Position numbers and translations under genes: made by a program
The notes under the pieces: generated by a model
Told to the model about the DNA's origin: nothing
Database searches by the model: none
The model's input: only the letters and a program-made list of their open reading frames with translations
Shown here: piece after piece, positions 33,293 to 46,400 of the stretch
How positions within the stretch are numbered: the first letter of the stretch is position 1
How the letters are laid out: each line of letters begins with the position of its first letter
Assembly: GCF_028769735.1 (NCBI RefSeq)
Contig: NC_088171.1
Location: 78,571,216-78,635,215 of the forward strand
DNA: 64,000 nt
Direction of reading: 5' to 3'
Source of the DNA: Zonotrichia leucophrys gambelii
Taxonomy: Eukaryota > Chordata > Aves > Passeriformes > Passerellidae

Positions 33293-35343
33293 GTCATGAG
33301 CAAATATTTTGAGAAGGGAATTTTTTCCCTCAGAGCCCTGAGGTAAGGTTAAAAAAAAAAAAGAGAGAGAGAGAATGGAGGAAAAAATGCAAAGAAACAA
33401 TCACAGCTAGAAAATAACAAGTCTGTGCACTGCAGTTAAGACCACTTCACCTTTATTCACCCAAGGCAATTGCATTTCTGCCTAGCAGAGAGACACTGCC
33501 AAGACTTCTGTCCACTCACTCTGCCTGGTGTAGCTCCACTTACACACCAAACTATTTGCCGCCATAACAGAAAACCAGTCTTTGATAAATAGTGTAACTA
33601 TGGGTGTTCCAGAAAATACAGACACCATGGCAAACCATGCTGGCAGAACTCCTGAAGACACAGTCTGCCCTCGGTTGCCTCTGCTTTCACTAGGCTATTC
33701 ACCCTGGAAGTTCTTCCAGCTTTCCCTTGCTTGGGTGATGAACTGGGCAGATGGCATGTGGGGGCATGTGGATTTCACATTTGTTAGGAGCAGCCTTGTT
33801 GCCTTTCCCTGAGCTGGTACTTCACTCAAGCTGAATGCTTCTAATGTTAGCTCAGGCACCATATGGGTGGGAAGTGTGGAGTCTTCCTGCTGGAACCTGG
33901 AGGAACATGCCTTAGGTGGCTCCTGTGTTCCCTCTGGCACCTGCTCTGTGGAACCTTCCCCAGCCATGGAGCTCTCTCCCCACCACTGCCCCCACACTCT
34001 TCTGCTTTCACACACCGTGTCTCCATCTGCCCAGTCCATTTCTGCTCCTGTGGCCCATCCACAGCCACACTTCAGCTCCAGCTCCATGGCAAGCCCCCAG
34101 GGTTTCCAGCCAAGAGAAAACAAGGGTTAGCCTTTGCATTCCGAGCAGACCTTCATGCAGGGTCGGAGAAATAACAGACTGGACCTTGTGGTTCAAATTC
34201 AGTAGTCATAAATTTTGTGTAATCTTAAAGGAAATGGAAGCCTCTGTCCAGCACACCTTTCCAGCCTCCCAGTTTAAAAGCAACGACTTCTAAATTTGAT
34301 GCCAGGTCACAGCTTCCCTTTTCACTTTTTTATCTCCTTTAATAGTCATCTTCTCTGATTAAATGGGGGTCCATAGTGTCACTGTGTGAGATGTAGATAG
34401 CTCAGTTGTACAGCATATGCTAATTTACCTAGGTCTGCGTTTTATTTGGCTCCTGATGGCAGGAGCCCACTCATCAGCATACAGAGCTCCATTTACAGTA
34501 TTCATGACCTGGACTTTTTATTTCACTTTGGAGCCATATTCTTTAAGTTAATGTGAACCTTAAAATAGGCTGCATTGAGAAGATAGCCCTGTTAATCAAA
34601 ATCTTTTTTGCATATTCTTAGCTTGGTTAAAGAACCTTATAAAGAAGTTAATGACTAAATGGAGGAGCAGTATGCAGAATATCAATAGTGATGTTGATCC
34701 AGCTGATAAGCATGTATTATTTGTGAATGGGAATTGTGCTAAATACCTGATCAGAATAATCAGAATATTGTGGACTGAGTGCTCAGGTGTTCCCTTTTGC
34801 CAGTGCCATTTCATTTGTACAACACTTGCTATTGTTGACTGTATTTCCCTTACCTCAGCATAAGAAGGCTCCATACTCAGCTGTAGAACTTTGTCTACTA
34901 CCTAAACTTTTTCTCTGCATCATTGCTAGAAATGTAGGGCAGTATGGGGACTCCTTCTGGGGAGCAGAAACCAAGAAGTACTGGAGAAATTACTCCATTC
35001 AGCATAGGACTTGGTTGTCCTTAGTATCTACATGAAGTCCCCCAACTCCACTGAAAAGTTTCCTCCTCTGTGGTCTGGGCTGAAATCAAGAACAAAAGTC
35101 CAAGACATTTTGCAGCATTTCAGCAATATTTTGCTTACTGATGGCTGCTTTGGCAGGTAGACATCCTTGGGAGAGTAACAGATAACGAGAAGTGGCAAGA
35201 GAGATGATCATTGATCAATGGGGCTAAATAAACAGAAAGAATCAGCCTCACAAAGTGAATTACATGTGATGTGCTTTTCTGTGGAAAGTCTGTTTTTTAC
35301 AAGTCCACCATGCAATTGGAGGTGTGTCACTGCAAGGGAGAGG

Positions 35344-35480
35344 AATATAATTTTTCTTGCTATAGTCCACTTTAAAGTGCATTAGTAATGCATCTTAAAT
35401 GATGAGTCCAAACTTTAGGTTTTGATTGTTTTCCTTTTTAATGGGAAGAACTCCATGCTCTTGTCTTAATGTACTAATTC
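35344..35480 (+). repeat. Direct duplication, copy 1
   Basis: Shares diverged sequence with 36055-36194: aggttttgattg, then ctttttaatgggaagaactc (copy 2 ctttttagtgggaaaaactc) and ccatgct. The copies are about 710 bp apart. Confidence 0.65.
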
Positions 35481-36054
35481 ATACTGTTGAACTTTGTATG
35501 TTTTGAAAAACATCACTGCAGTACTGGAAGAGATTCAATCCTTTCAAAAGAGACACTACAAAAAATGGCTTTCATCTTCCTAACATCACTGTGGAGACTA
35601 ATAAACATTGATATTGCACAGACCAGAGGTGTACCTGGTGCAGTTCCCTGCCTTGGTGGCAGTGGCCTCAAGGTGTATACTGGCAATAGCAGCTCTGTAG
35701 CACTTTCTCCACCCCCCAGATCATATTTTGTAAATTAGGAGAAAGTTGCATTTAAAATATTTTCATGCATACTTGGATTAACTTCTTTCCTTTTACAGGA
35801 CATTGAAGAAAAGAGCCATGAAGATCAGAAGAGGCTCCAGTGCCACAGAAGCAGGTTTTCACAGGAATTATGAGTCTTACCTCAGTCTCTGCTGTATGGA
35901 ATAACAAATTATCCCCTACAGCAAAAAGTGGCAAACCCAAGCCTTATATGCTTCCTCCAGTATGGACTTCTAGGGTGCACAGGAATTGTATTTTTTAGCT
36001 TCTCTGCAGAGAAGCAAGATCTTTTATTAACTGTCCCTCACTCCCTGCTGCCCA

Positions 36055-36194
36055 AAGATAATAATTTTCTTACTACAATCTACTTGAAAATGCTTTGGTA
36101 TTGCAGCTTGAATGATGCATCCAAAATTCAGGTTTTGATTGCTTTTCTTTTTAGTGGGAAAAACTCCATGCTTTCATCTTAATGGCCTAATCTG
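36055..36194 (+). repeat. Direct duplication, copy 2
   Basis: Diverged copy of 35344-35480 in the same orientation. It ends just before the CR1 that starts near 36255. Confidence 0.65.
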
Positions 36195-36254
36195 TCTGCA
36201 CATAAGTGCAGAGCTGGACTTGCAGGTTACCCAAGTAACCTCCTCTGTTGATGT

Positions 36255-37350
36255 GGGTTAAGTGGTGGATGTGTCTACCTGGATTTTTCCAAAGTTTTCA
36301 GTGCAGTTTCCCACAGCCTCCTCCTGTGCTGGGCTCTGTGTGATGGATGAGGAATCCTCTGATGGGCTGCTCACAGAGAGGAGGTGGGAAACACCTTCTC
36401 TTCAGCCTGGCAGCCTGGCACACATGGAGACCCCCAGGGATCAATATTGGGCCCAACAGTGTTTAATATCTTCAAAAGTGATCTGGAAGATGGGATCAAG
36501 TGTACTCTGATGAAGTCTGACAAGGAAATCAACCTGGGAGGGGAACTGAACACTTCCAGAGAGCCACACTGCAGGAAGGCCTGGATAGGCTGAAAGAGTG
36601 GCCTGATAAGACCCTTATGATGTTCAACAAGGACAAGAGTAAGATCTTGCACCTGGGAGAACATAATCCAGGAGTGCAGCACAGGCTGGGATCTGCCTGC
36701 CTAGGGAGCAGCTCAGTGCAAATGGACCTGGAGTCCTGGTGAACAAGGTCAGCATGAGTGAGCAGCGGGCTGCTGGAGCAAAGCAAGCCCACAGGATGCT
36801 GGGTTGCATCAACACAACACCTCCAGCAGAGATAAGGAAGTCATTGTCCTACTCTGCTCAGTGCTTGCCAGGCCACACTTGGAACACTGTGTTTGGTTTT
36901 GGTCCTCACCATGCAACAAGCTGTGGACAGCATGGAGAGGGTCCAGAGAAGGGCCGTGTCTGCCATGTGAGGAAAGGCTGAGTTGGGTTTGTTTAGCATT
37001 CAGGAAAGAAGGCTCAGGGAGACTTAATCACCATGTTCCAATATTTACAGGGTGGCTACAAAGAAGATGGACACTCTCTTTACAAGTAGTCATATGGAAA
37101 ACACAAGAGATAATGGGTACAAGTCACTCCTGGGAGACTCCAATTGGACTCAAACATTTTTCATGATGAGCACAATCAACCATTGGAATAATTCCCCCAG
37201 GAAAGCAGTGGATTCCCCAGCAGTGGACACTTTTAAGATCCAGCTGGACAGGGTGCTGGGCTGTCTTGTCTAGACTGTGCTTTTGCCAAGAAAGTTTGGA
37301 CAGAGGATCCTTGAGATCCCTTCCAACCTGGTATTTTGTGATTCTGCGAA
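36255..37350 (+). mobile_element. CR1 LINE fragment (about 1.1 kb), sense, with 3' terminus
   Basis: Runs from the reverse-transcriptase region (gtctacctggatttttccaa; cccagggatcaatattgggc) through tcttgcacctgggaga, aggatgctgggttgcatcaa and ccaggccacacttggaacac to the 3' end ttccaacctggtattttgtg/attctgcg, the normal CR1 tail. Many frameshifts; non-functional. Confidence 0.9.
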
Positions 37351-38928
37351 GATAGTGATGTTTTCCTGGAGCTGAAACAGTCCATGAATCTTGAACTTTA
37401 AGGAGCAGTAAGGAGCAGACCTGTTCTCTTCTCTCCCTACCCCCATGCCCTCCCAAAACTCTAATAGCTGGCTGTATTAGTTTTGCCAGCTTTCCTCTTC
37501 AGTCCCAAAGTTTATAACTGGAAATGGCATCATCTGTAAGGTAAGGACAGACTCCACAAGACACTGAAGGAGAGAACAGAACTAATGGAAAACCTTTTAA
37601 GAGCCTCAAGGCTTTAAATTCTGACAGCACTCCTCCATAGGTACCACAAAAAAAGCTGAGCAGTTGTTTGTAAAAACAACATGCAATCTTTGTATATGAA
37701 TTTTACTCTTTTTTCCTTATCCTACTCCCATATTAGCATTGCCAGATCCTCACCAGCCTTCCTTCCCTAGTGTCCCACAAGCCTTGTGCATCACTGGACT
37801 CCAGTTGTCTTTGACTTCAGCTTCTTAAGTGTACTTCATATAGTTTTCTTGTTTTCTACAAGAAAGTGAGATCCCCTGTAGCTGCTCAGCACAGATTTCC
37901 CTTCCCCTAGGCCAATAGTTTAGGCTGTATCCTATAAGCAGGTTACATCTCCAAGGACAATTTTTTTGAGGTTTCTCAGGCTGATTTTCTAAGGCCAGCT
38001 GCCTGTACTAGACCACAGCCCCTGTGCTGCTTCCTGCTGTGTCTTGTTTTAGACTCCTGCTTACTAAGGCAGTCTCTTAGTTCACACTCTGTAATGCAGA
38101 CCAGAACTGTGAGTCTGGTTCCTCCTTCCCTTCCTCAGCACCTTACCTCAGTGTCCAAAGTCTGAACTAGAAGCAGCTGAATAATGGTGATGGCCTTAGG
38201 CAGAGGATTCAGGTGTTACATCCTCCGTTGTCTGTGGTCAAGCTGTTTGACTCTTTGCAGGCTCCTTCATAAAGCTGGGGCAATTGTTTTCATCCACTGC
38301 TGGTTTTTTTGAGTCTGCCCTCCAACCTGGCTTTACTCAATGAGGTTGGCTGTAGAATTAGTGTCTCACAAACAAACAGTGCACATTCCCTACTGCTGAG
38401 TTTTTCTTCAGCTCCTTATCTAAAAGCAGTAAACCACAGCCTTTCTTTCTGGGAGTCCTCAGAAAGAAACAGTTGGATTTGTTCCAATCTGTCTTACCTG
38501 GCTTTTACATGTTTTTTCTTGATTTTCCAGTTCTCTAGGAACATGAGAATACCTGTACCAGGTCTTATGAAAAGGCACTTAGTCTAATATCCTGTTTCCA
38601 GTAGCAGCCAGAAAGCTGTGGAAAATCCACTTGAACAAATGGCCCATAGAGCCAGCAAAGGCAAAAGGAGACACTATCAGGAGTCTGTAAACCCAGCCAT
38701 TTTCAATTATCCCTCCTCATCTATCCTGGGCAGTCATGCCTCTTTGATAGCAGCACTGAAGATGTGTTCCTGCTTATTTCCTTTAGCATCTCTCCATGGT
38801 CAATGAGTTTGTCCTTGAGCCTACTGTGTGCCTCCAAAAGCTGCCTGTAGTGACTTCCAGAGGTTACCTGGGAACAACTTCCACAACTCCAAACTGAAGG
38901 TCCAGGCTCTGTATTGTATTAGCAGGGA
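37351..38928. other. Intergenic DNA, nothing recognised
   Basis: No coding frame with exon borders and no repeat I can name. Confidence 0.5.
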
Positions 38929-39350
38929 TGTCCCTTCAAAGGCAGGAATGATGCATCTGACTCCATGTTCTCAGAAGGCTAATTTATTACTTTATTATAC
39001 TATAATATTTTAAAGAATACTCTACTATACTAAAGAATACAGGAAAGATACTTTCTGAATGCTAAAAAGATAATAATGAAAACTCATTACTCTTTCCAGA
39101 GTCCTGACACAGCTTGGCCCCAGTTGGCCAGTGAGTCAAAACAGCTCACACCAGAATCCAATCAGGCAATCACCTGTGGGTAAACAATCTCCAAACACAT
39201 TCCAAACAAGCACAACACAGGAGAAGCAAATGAGGTAAGAATTGTTTTCCTTTTCTCTGAGGCTTCTCAGCTTCCCAGGAGAAAAATCCTGGGCAAAGGA
39301 TTTTTTTTCAGAGAATGTGAATGCCACAGCTCTGTACATGCTTTCTTACA
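38929..39350 (-). mobile_element. LTR, antisense (about 420 bp), songbird type
   Basis: On the minus strand it begins tgtaagaaagc and continues gtggcattcacattctctg, cccaggatttttctcctggg, ctggtgtgagctgttttgac, then a TA-rich R region with aataaa signals (tttatt on +, 38983 and 38991). I recall this as a very common passerine LTR. The right end (ca at 39350) is clear. The left end is ambiguous: 38929 gives a TG start, but aaaggcagg occurs at both 38938-38946 and 39350-39358, which suggests an end at 38947. Confidence 0.7.
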
Positions 39351-39639
39351 AAGGCAGGTTCTTATTGACTTGACTTTTTACTAAACCTTCTCCAGCTTTA
39401 CTCCCTTTCTTTAGATGCAATGAACAGGGCTGTAGACAGTACTTACGATCATTATGTTTGTGCAAAGTCTTTTTAGGACCAAAAGTCTTGTTCTTTCATT
39501 ATGATTCCCCACATTTTGTTGGCTAAATGTGCAGCAGTCAGTGAAAAACAGTTTCAGTGAGCTGTCAGTGGTAACTCCAAAATCCCTCTTGAGTTATAGC
39601 TGCAGGTTCTAATTTCAGCATCATGTACATGTAGGATTA

Positions 39640-40100
39640 GATTTTTTCCCTCCAAAATGCATAACATATATTTTCTGATCCTGGAGCTCATCTGTCCCCA
39701 CTTCCAACAGACAGACACACATTTTTACAAGTTCCTTGACATCAGATGGGCATTTTGCTGCCAGAAAGATTCCAACTATGTCCACCATTGTGGAGATTTC
39801 AGTGTTCCTTTTCCAGGGAATTGATGAAGACATTGAAAATGACTGATCTCAGGACCGGTTCTTAGGTGAGCCCTGCAGTAGTCCACATCCTAAGAAGTCA
39901 CCATTGAGGCAACCATCTGCTTTCTAGCCTGTAAATCCAAAGAAGGAGCTTTTTTTCAGGACATCCCTGAATACCATCCACATGGAACATTATGAAACAA
40001 TTTTTTGAACACCTAGGTGAATGAGGCTGACTGGATCTCCTGTACTCATGTGCTTATTGACACCTCCACAGATGTCCAGAAGTCTGGACTGGAGGTTTTC
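39640..40100 (-). mobile_element. Ancient CR1-type LINE remnant, antisense
   Basis: Recognised by the antisense CR1 layout: gatgaagacattgaaaatga, then ggtgagccctgcagtag (cf. 'gagccctgggg...cactag'), the gtgaatgaggctgactgg region and so on. Heavily diverged; limits approximate. Confidence 0.5.
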
Positions 40101-43100
40101 CTTGGAAAGCTTATTTTTATGAATGCTTATTAATTATGGAAGCTTTGCTGGTTCTTTCCCAGCTGGTTGTGTTCATCCTGTGCTCTGAGAACCTATTTTA
40201 TAAAGCAGAGTCCTTCTTACAAGGAGTGGGAGGGAGGGTCACAAGTCTGGTTCCCAGAACCTACTCTGGGCTGTATTTTGGGATGGGAGCAAGCCTGGCA
40301 GGCAGCACTGTGTTTGTGCTGCTGTGGTGTTGCAGCATTGCTGGCCAAGCTATGGGATATGCTGCACAGCCACATTTCCACTGGGCTGGGAGCAGGTGTC
40401 TCCCCATCATCTTCATCGGCAAAAAGAAAAGAAAAGATCTAATTGAGCTTCTCTGCCATGACTTCTTTATTCCTGAGTGTCCTTTCTACACTTTGGTCAT
40501 CCAACCATCTCACAATTCCTATTGCTTCCCACCTCTGAGTATTTGCATATCATTCTTGCTGTCAGCATAAGCATCCATCCCAAAGTGCTCCTCTAGTTCT
40601 TATTTTGCCCACTTAATTTTGTGTTTACAGTTGCCCCAAATTACTTTATGGCCTTTTTGTTCTCATTTGAGCATTACCATTTTTAAGTATTGGCTTCAGT
40701 TAACATATATTGCATCCATTCTTTACAGATTATTCCTCTCTCCTAGTCTTGACAGGCATAAATCCCTTCTTTCTACCCAAAGACTCATCCACCTATTGGC
40801 AGTCAGGACCTCTACTTGCCCCTGTGGTTTCTCACAAAAAAGTAGAAGTATTCTGAAAAAGTCAGGATAGAGGTCTTGGACTACAGTTGCATTCTTAACA
40901 GCAGACCTTGTGTTAAGCTTGACATCCTACCCTTCCCTACTATTTGGTGCCAGCATTCCTGCACACCTGGGGTCTCATTCTGGTACCCTTAATTACCCTC
41001 CCTAGGCATCAAACTTCACTGCCTTGGTGCCCAGCAAGCAAGTGTCCATGCTGCCCTCTCAGCCACGACAAACCCAGCTGCTTGTTCTCAGCCAGAAACT
41101 CACCACCACCACCTTCTTCCTCCTGTTCTTGAAGGTCCCCTTTACAAATAGATTGTGTTTGGTGCCAGAACACATGAATATGAGCTGGAAGCCAAATCTC
41201 ATCAGTGACAATAGCACTTTCCTTCCACCAGGACACTGGAAAAATTTCTAAAAATCCTGACCAGACCAGAGGTGTGCAGGAGAGTGAAGAGAGAGCATCT
41301 TTATCTGTGCTGCAATTAACAACCAGCACAGACCACCCATTTTCTTTCATGTCCAGGTGATGAGAGCTGACTCTCTTTGAATAAAGGCTCTGTGCAGGCT
41401 TTCTGGTTTGGGTGGAAACACAGAGGTGTTTCCACTGTTAAGTGTTCCTAACCTTCAGAGGTTTTATTTTATTTCATTGACACAGTACACACAAAGTACT
41501 CTTTGACTGATACTTTATTAAATGCTTTTCCTTTGATCATTGTTCTTGATATCCTGCTCATGCAGAGGAGTGTTGGCAGGAGTTTTGTGAGTTTTTTACT
41601 GCAACTACAGATTTTAGAGAAGTTAATTGGCAAATAAAACAAGGAATAAGAGTAAATGGTCTTCATAGTCAGACTGTGCAATGAAAAGATGTTCTGGCAC
41701 TTTATGAATGTTTTAATGGTATGGAACTTTCATTTTTCCTTCTTTAAAGAATTCTGATTTCTCATCTGATAACAAAGCAATGTTTAATCCTCTCTGTGCA
41801 TTCATCACCATGGTACCAAAGTGCCTCACAGAGAAATAAGGCAGGTGGTTGGCAGTCTTTTCCTTGAGACTTTCAACAGAAGTGGCCCTTGAAGGATTTT
41901 GACAGCCTGCCTGTGTCAACCTATTAGTGTTATTAGTATTACATTGGCATGTATGCATCAATGAAACAATCCCAAGGATTTTCAAGCTGCCTGGATGCCA
42001 TTGTAACAGATGGCTGGGAATAGGAAAATAGCCCAGAAAGCATTTCTGCATGCAGTAGTGCTGCTAGTGGAAACAAACCTGAAAGCATTTGCTCACCCTG
42101 AAGACATTATCAGATGCTTTAGAGGATGGAACTATCACTGACAATGTGGCCAAGTTAGTGAAGCACTAAATTATTGGCAGTTTCAGAGGTAGGTTTCAAA
42201 TGTCTTGTTACTTACTGAAGAGATTAGCACAGACCTATTGCAGTCTCCCTGAGACTGCCCATCATCCCTGAGGGAACAAGTTCCTTTGGACTGACAGACA
42301 GGACACTCAGCAACACATGGAAGTACAGATTTACATCCATGAAATTCAGTAACAAAGGCCAGAAATGAAGCCTCCAACAACAGATAGGAACACTTTTTAA
42401 TCAAGAATAACTTTTCTAGTTCTTTTTCTCCTTTACCACATTTCCCCACGCTCCACCCACACCCCCTGCCAGCTTTTCCACCCCAGTGGCTTCTGGGCTG
42501 CTGTGCTATCAGCACACAGAATTTATGTAACTCTTCCCATTCTGCTAATTCCAATTGATGGCAGGTACCTGTAGCAAGCACATTCAAAGAGAGGATTCTG
42601 TAATTTATTTTCTGAAAGAAGAACACTTTCTTTCTGCTTTGTGCTCAGCTGGCTGAAGGTAGACCTTGAGTTTATAAGTATTTTTATTTATCGTTGTACT
42701 CTCCTTTCCACCCTATGGCTGTTTCTTTCCTCCCAAAATCCATAGTGCAGATTAAGTGCCATAAGATTAAATCTAATGACAGTTCAGCTTCCAGAAGGTG
42801 GAAACTGTTCAGTTTCCAGAAGAAGGTGGATATACTGCTCTGGTGGAAACAACAGTTAGTCAGAGAAGAAATATGCACGTGTTCATCTGCAAGGTGCCTT
42901 TTCTTAGTGAAGCAACATCAGCACAGAAGTAAGCAGATGCAAGGGAGCAAATACTGTGGATAAAGTTAAGCAACTGATCTGCTATGACACCTGATCTGCT
43001 ATGAAACATGGTGAGAACAGAATTAGGAAAACAGAAAAGCATCATGTTACATTTTCAAAGGACTCTCGACACCATGTCAGGCAGTGTGTGGTATATATTA

Positions 43101-43254
43101 CAGATAGCCGAGTTGAATCTCACAAACATGTCTTAAGGTTTCATTTTTCCACATGCCACTTCACAACAGCTGGCAAGTTGGATTTTTTTCTTTTTTCTTC
43201 CCTTACTAATACAAAATTCTTGAGTGGGTTGGCTGTGAATTCCCATCTTTCTAA
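40101..43254. other. Intergenic DNA, nothing recognised
   Basis: Contains frames of 144 codons (40136-40570, +) and 147 codons (42183-42626, -) with no recognisable domain, no conserved start context and no splice support. Treated as chance. Confidence 0.5.
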
Positions 43255-43461
43255 GCCAAAAGCATCCAATTCTTCTTTTTTCCCCCACATTTTGAAGAGC
43301 TAGACATTAGACAGTGGGAAACTGAGCTGAGAGAATTACTTTCTGCATCTGATGGGGATCTGAGTTACAGTGAATCTGAGTGGTCCTGTGCAGAGATGAA
43401 CATCATCAATAACCCTTCATTAAATTCTGCTTCACGTTTGAAAGTGAAGGAGGAAAGCTAG
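43255..43461 (+). other. Possible relic or cryptic terminal exon
   Basis: A frame open from after the stop at 43252 to TAG 43459-43461. The part after a pyrimidine-rich tract (ttcttttttcccccacattt) and an AG at 43296-43299 reads LDIRQWETELRELLSASDGD then LSYSESEWSCAEM and ends LKVKEES. The amino-acid use looks protein-like (acidic, Ser-rich), but I recognise no family and see no partner exons. Confidence 0.2.
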
Positions 43462-46400
43462 ATTCATGGACATAAAATTTACTCTGGATCACAGGACACT
43501 GAGAATCAGGCATTTCCATTCTTCCCATGCCTACCAACAAAGAGGCTGACAGAAACTGGGCAAAAGAACAGAAATTAGACAGGTTTCTAGCAAAATTCCT
43601 AACAAATTCCAGTGAAATAATCTACAGAAATTATTTCTATCGGAAAGAATAAACAAATGTGATAAAATCATGTCTGTGTCTGAGCACACCTAGTTGGATT
43701 TGTTTATGGTCTAGCAGCTTGTAATTCTCTCTCATCCCTGCCACTGTCCTGCACATAACAGCATATCTCCTCCTTTTATTAATTTGCCAATAATTTTGTT
43801 GTTCTTGTTTCAGCTCTGTGGGCACTGTACAAATGATAGAAATCAGACTGGATATCCCAATCTTAGCTGAATAAAGAGCTTCAGGGGAAAACTGAAGATG
43901 GTAAATTGCCTTCAGTGGGGACATACAAGCTTGGCACCAGCTCAAGCAGAGCAATTGTAAAAACCAGCATTCCAGATCCTGAGGAAGAAATTACAAATAC
44001 ATTAGCAGATCCAAAATACTAAGGAATTAAACCAATACCTGGAAAGGGTGGGATGGGGAGAAGAAGGGAGCCTGCTCCAATACCAAACTCGAGTCACTTT
44101 GACAAGTGCTAATCTGGTGAGTAGTAAACACAATCATGTTTCTAAAGAAGACTTTGAAAAGGTCAATGAACATCACAGAAACGTAAGCTTCTTGGTTACT
44201 TAGAAACAGAGCTCAGTGATTCACAGCCATTTCTTAAACCAATCTTTGCTTTATACAACCCCTCCAATGCAGGTAACAGAAGAGTGATTCAGTCTGTCTG
44301 ACACAGACTATCAAGGTCTGTACCCCCGTTCCTCCCCATCTCCTTCATTTCCTTCTCTGAAGCAATGTTATTTGTGAATTGTGGATTGGATCCCAGCCAG
44401 GCATATCTGAAAATGCAGTCTCATATTGCCTAAAACCATAAAGAGGAAACTATTCAGACAACTGATGCACCTTCAGGGCAGAACATTAAATTGATCCTTT
44501 GGCAAGGAACACCATGTGTAACTTTACACAGCAGTTCCCATAAATACCACTAAGATTATCAGCCAAAGCATAGATTATCTTGAGCTGTGGTTGTCTTTAA
44601 GGAGCAGCTATGAGAACAGTTTGTACTGTGTGCAGGTACTTGTCCAGTTCTATGTGTTCCCCCTGCCTATCACCCCAGAATTTGTGCCTTGAGAAAAGCT
44701 GGTGACAATGCTTCATCATTGTCAGCCAAGGTGACTGCTTTGCTGGAGCGTGACAAATCAGCCAGTGGAAATGGCACTGTTGGGTAGTCAGAAGGGAACA
44801 GCTCAGATGTTCTCCTGCCAGAATTGAGTGGAAGTAGCTCTTGCTTCCTATATCCCCCATTATTTTCTTCTAAATGTTGAAAGACCTCAGGGTAAGTTGT
44901 GTGGGGTCTTTCTGGGGCAGATGGAGCCTTGATGTCTTTCTTGCATATTCTCAGCTGAGGGAGTGGCTCCACTGGAACACTGTATGTTCCAGCTCCCCGT
45001 TTTCAGTCCCTAGGGGTTTTCAGTCAGCTTGCATCTCTGGGTCAGAACTATATGCAGCTGTGTGTACATGTAGAGTTGCCTATGTATCCCCACAGACACT
45101 CCAGGTCTGATTTACAGTTTGAACTACAGGCCAAACTAGGCCATTTTCTGAGTTGTCTCCATCATTCTGCAGAAAGCTACTGTTCCCAAACCATTTTACT
45201 TGGAATTTAAATGTAGTGTATGCAAGCTTTGAAAACAGAATTTTACTTAATTTTTTAAAGAAAGTCTTAAAAAATTAGCATGTTTTATTAGTACCTTTTC
45301 CTGAAAACCCTTCTGGCTGCCACTATACTTGATTTTATGGAATGAGAATTTTCCTCTCTGAGAAACATAAACAAGACTCTTCAGGTTTTTCAGACAAATA
45401 TTTATGACCCTCTAGTCTAATGCACATTTTAATCTCTTGGCCCCTCTTGGTTACCTGTTAAGCAATAGAGTAACCCTAAGAAATTCACTCTGATGAAACA
45501 TTCTTTGTGATCAGGATGAGTTAAGTGTTTGTTTTAACTCTGGGTGCAGGGTGCATTTTTGTACATGCTTGGCTATTTCTTCACTTGTTTTTAAGTTATT
45601 TACCAGGCAACAATGACATGCAATATCATCATCCATAACAACATCTGCTGGTATTGAAACTCTCCTCTCAGCAGATGCTTCCAGACTGCTATATGATGGC
45701 ATGGCTTCAGTGAAATTCTTAAGATTCAACGACTTGAGAAGGCAGTTAAATGGGTTTTCTCAGTTCATGTGCATCTCTCTCATGTGCATCACTCTACCCC
45801 AAGAGATGTAGAGATTTGGATCAAATTCAGCGTGACAACTGACGTTCTTGTGATCAGAAATCTAGCTGGCACATTCCAAAATCTTTCAATACAGGCTTTC
45901 AGTTTTGAGTGGGCTGGTGCTATCTGCATTTTCAAATTCCTGCTAGCATTTGAAATCAGGAATAACATCGCTCTGAAATTCCACCTCCAGAGAGCTACCA
46001 GATTTCTCCACAAGTACAGCATGAAGGATGAGGATGCCTCTCCTATTCAGACTCATTCATACTCCCTTAACACAAGGCTCTGAAGGAGTTAATCCTCAAT
46101 CTAGTAAAGATTGTGGTCTTGCGAACCTTTTTTTTTTTCCTTTTTTTTTTAAGGTGCCAGACATAAAAATAAAGATGTATCAGCACACTTCCTCAGAAAC
46201 TGAGCTTCCTGATTAAGAATAAATGCAGGATATACAGTGTATTTCATGCTGAAATGGATTCCCTTCTAGAATTTCATGACTACAATTAGCCATTAGCAAA
46301 GTCTCCACACACACACACACAAGAGTCAGATCAGGAAATAATAGAAACAGCCGCATACTGCTAAAATGTGGAGAGGGAGAAAACCACAAAACAAGAGCCA

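Larger units (their letters stand above)
33293..36250. other. Intergenic DNA with an old direct duplication
   Basis: No gene seen. A GC-richer stretch (33600-34130) has overlapping frames up to 142 codons on both strands, without recognisable domains. The direct duplication at 35344-35480 and 36055-36194 is listed separately. Confidence 0.55.

Noticed and set aside
33695..34174. Overlapping frames of 142 (-) and 103 (+) codons
   Set aside because: Frames on both strands in a GC-richer patch are typical of stop-poor composition; no domain seen.
40136..40570. 144-codon hydrophobic frame
   Set aside because: Possible membrane-like stretches, but no recognised family and no exon signals; it starts just after a LINE remnant. 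Consistent with chance.
42183..42626. 147-codon minus-strand frame, Cys-rich near its end
   Set aside because: The cysteines do not form a zinc-finger or other spacing I recognise, and there is no support beyond length.
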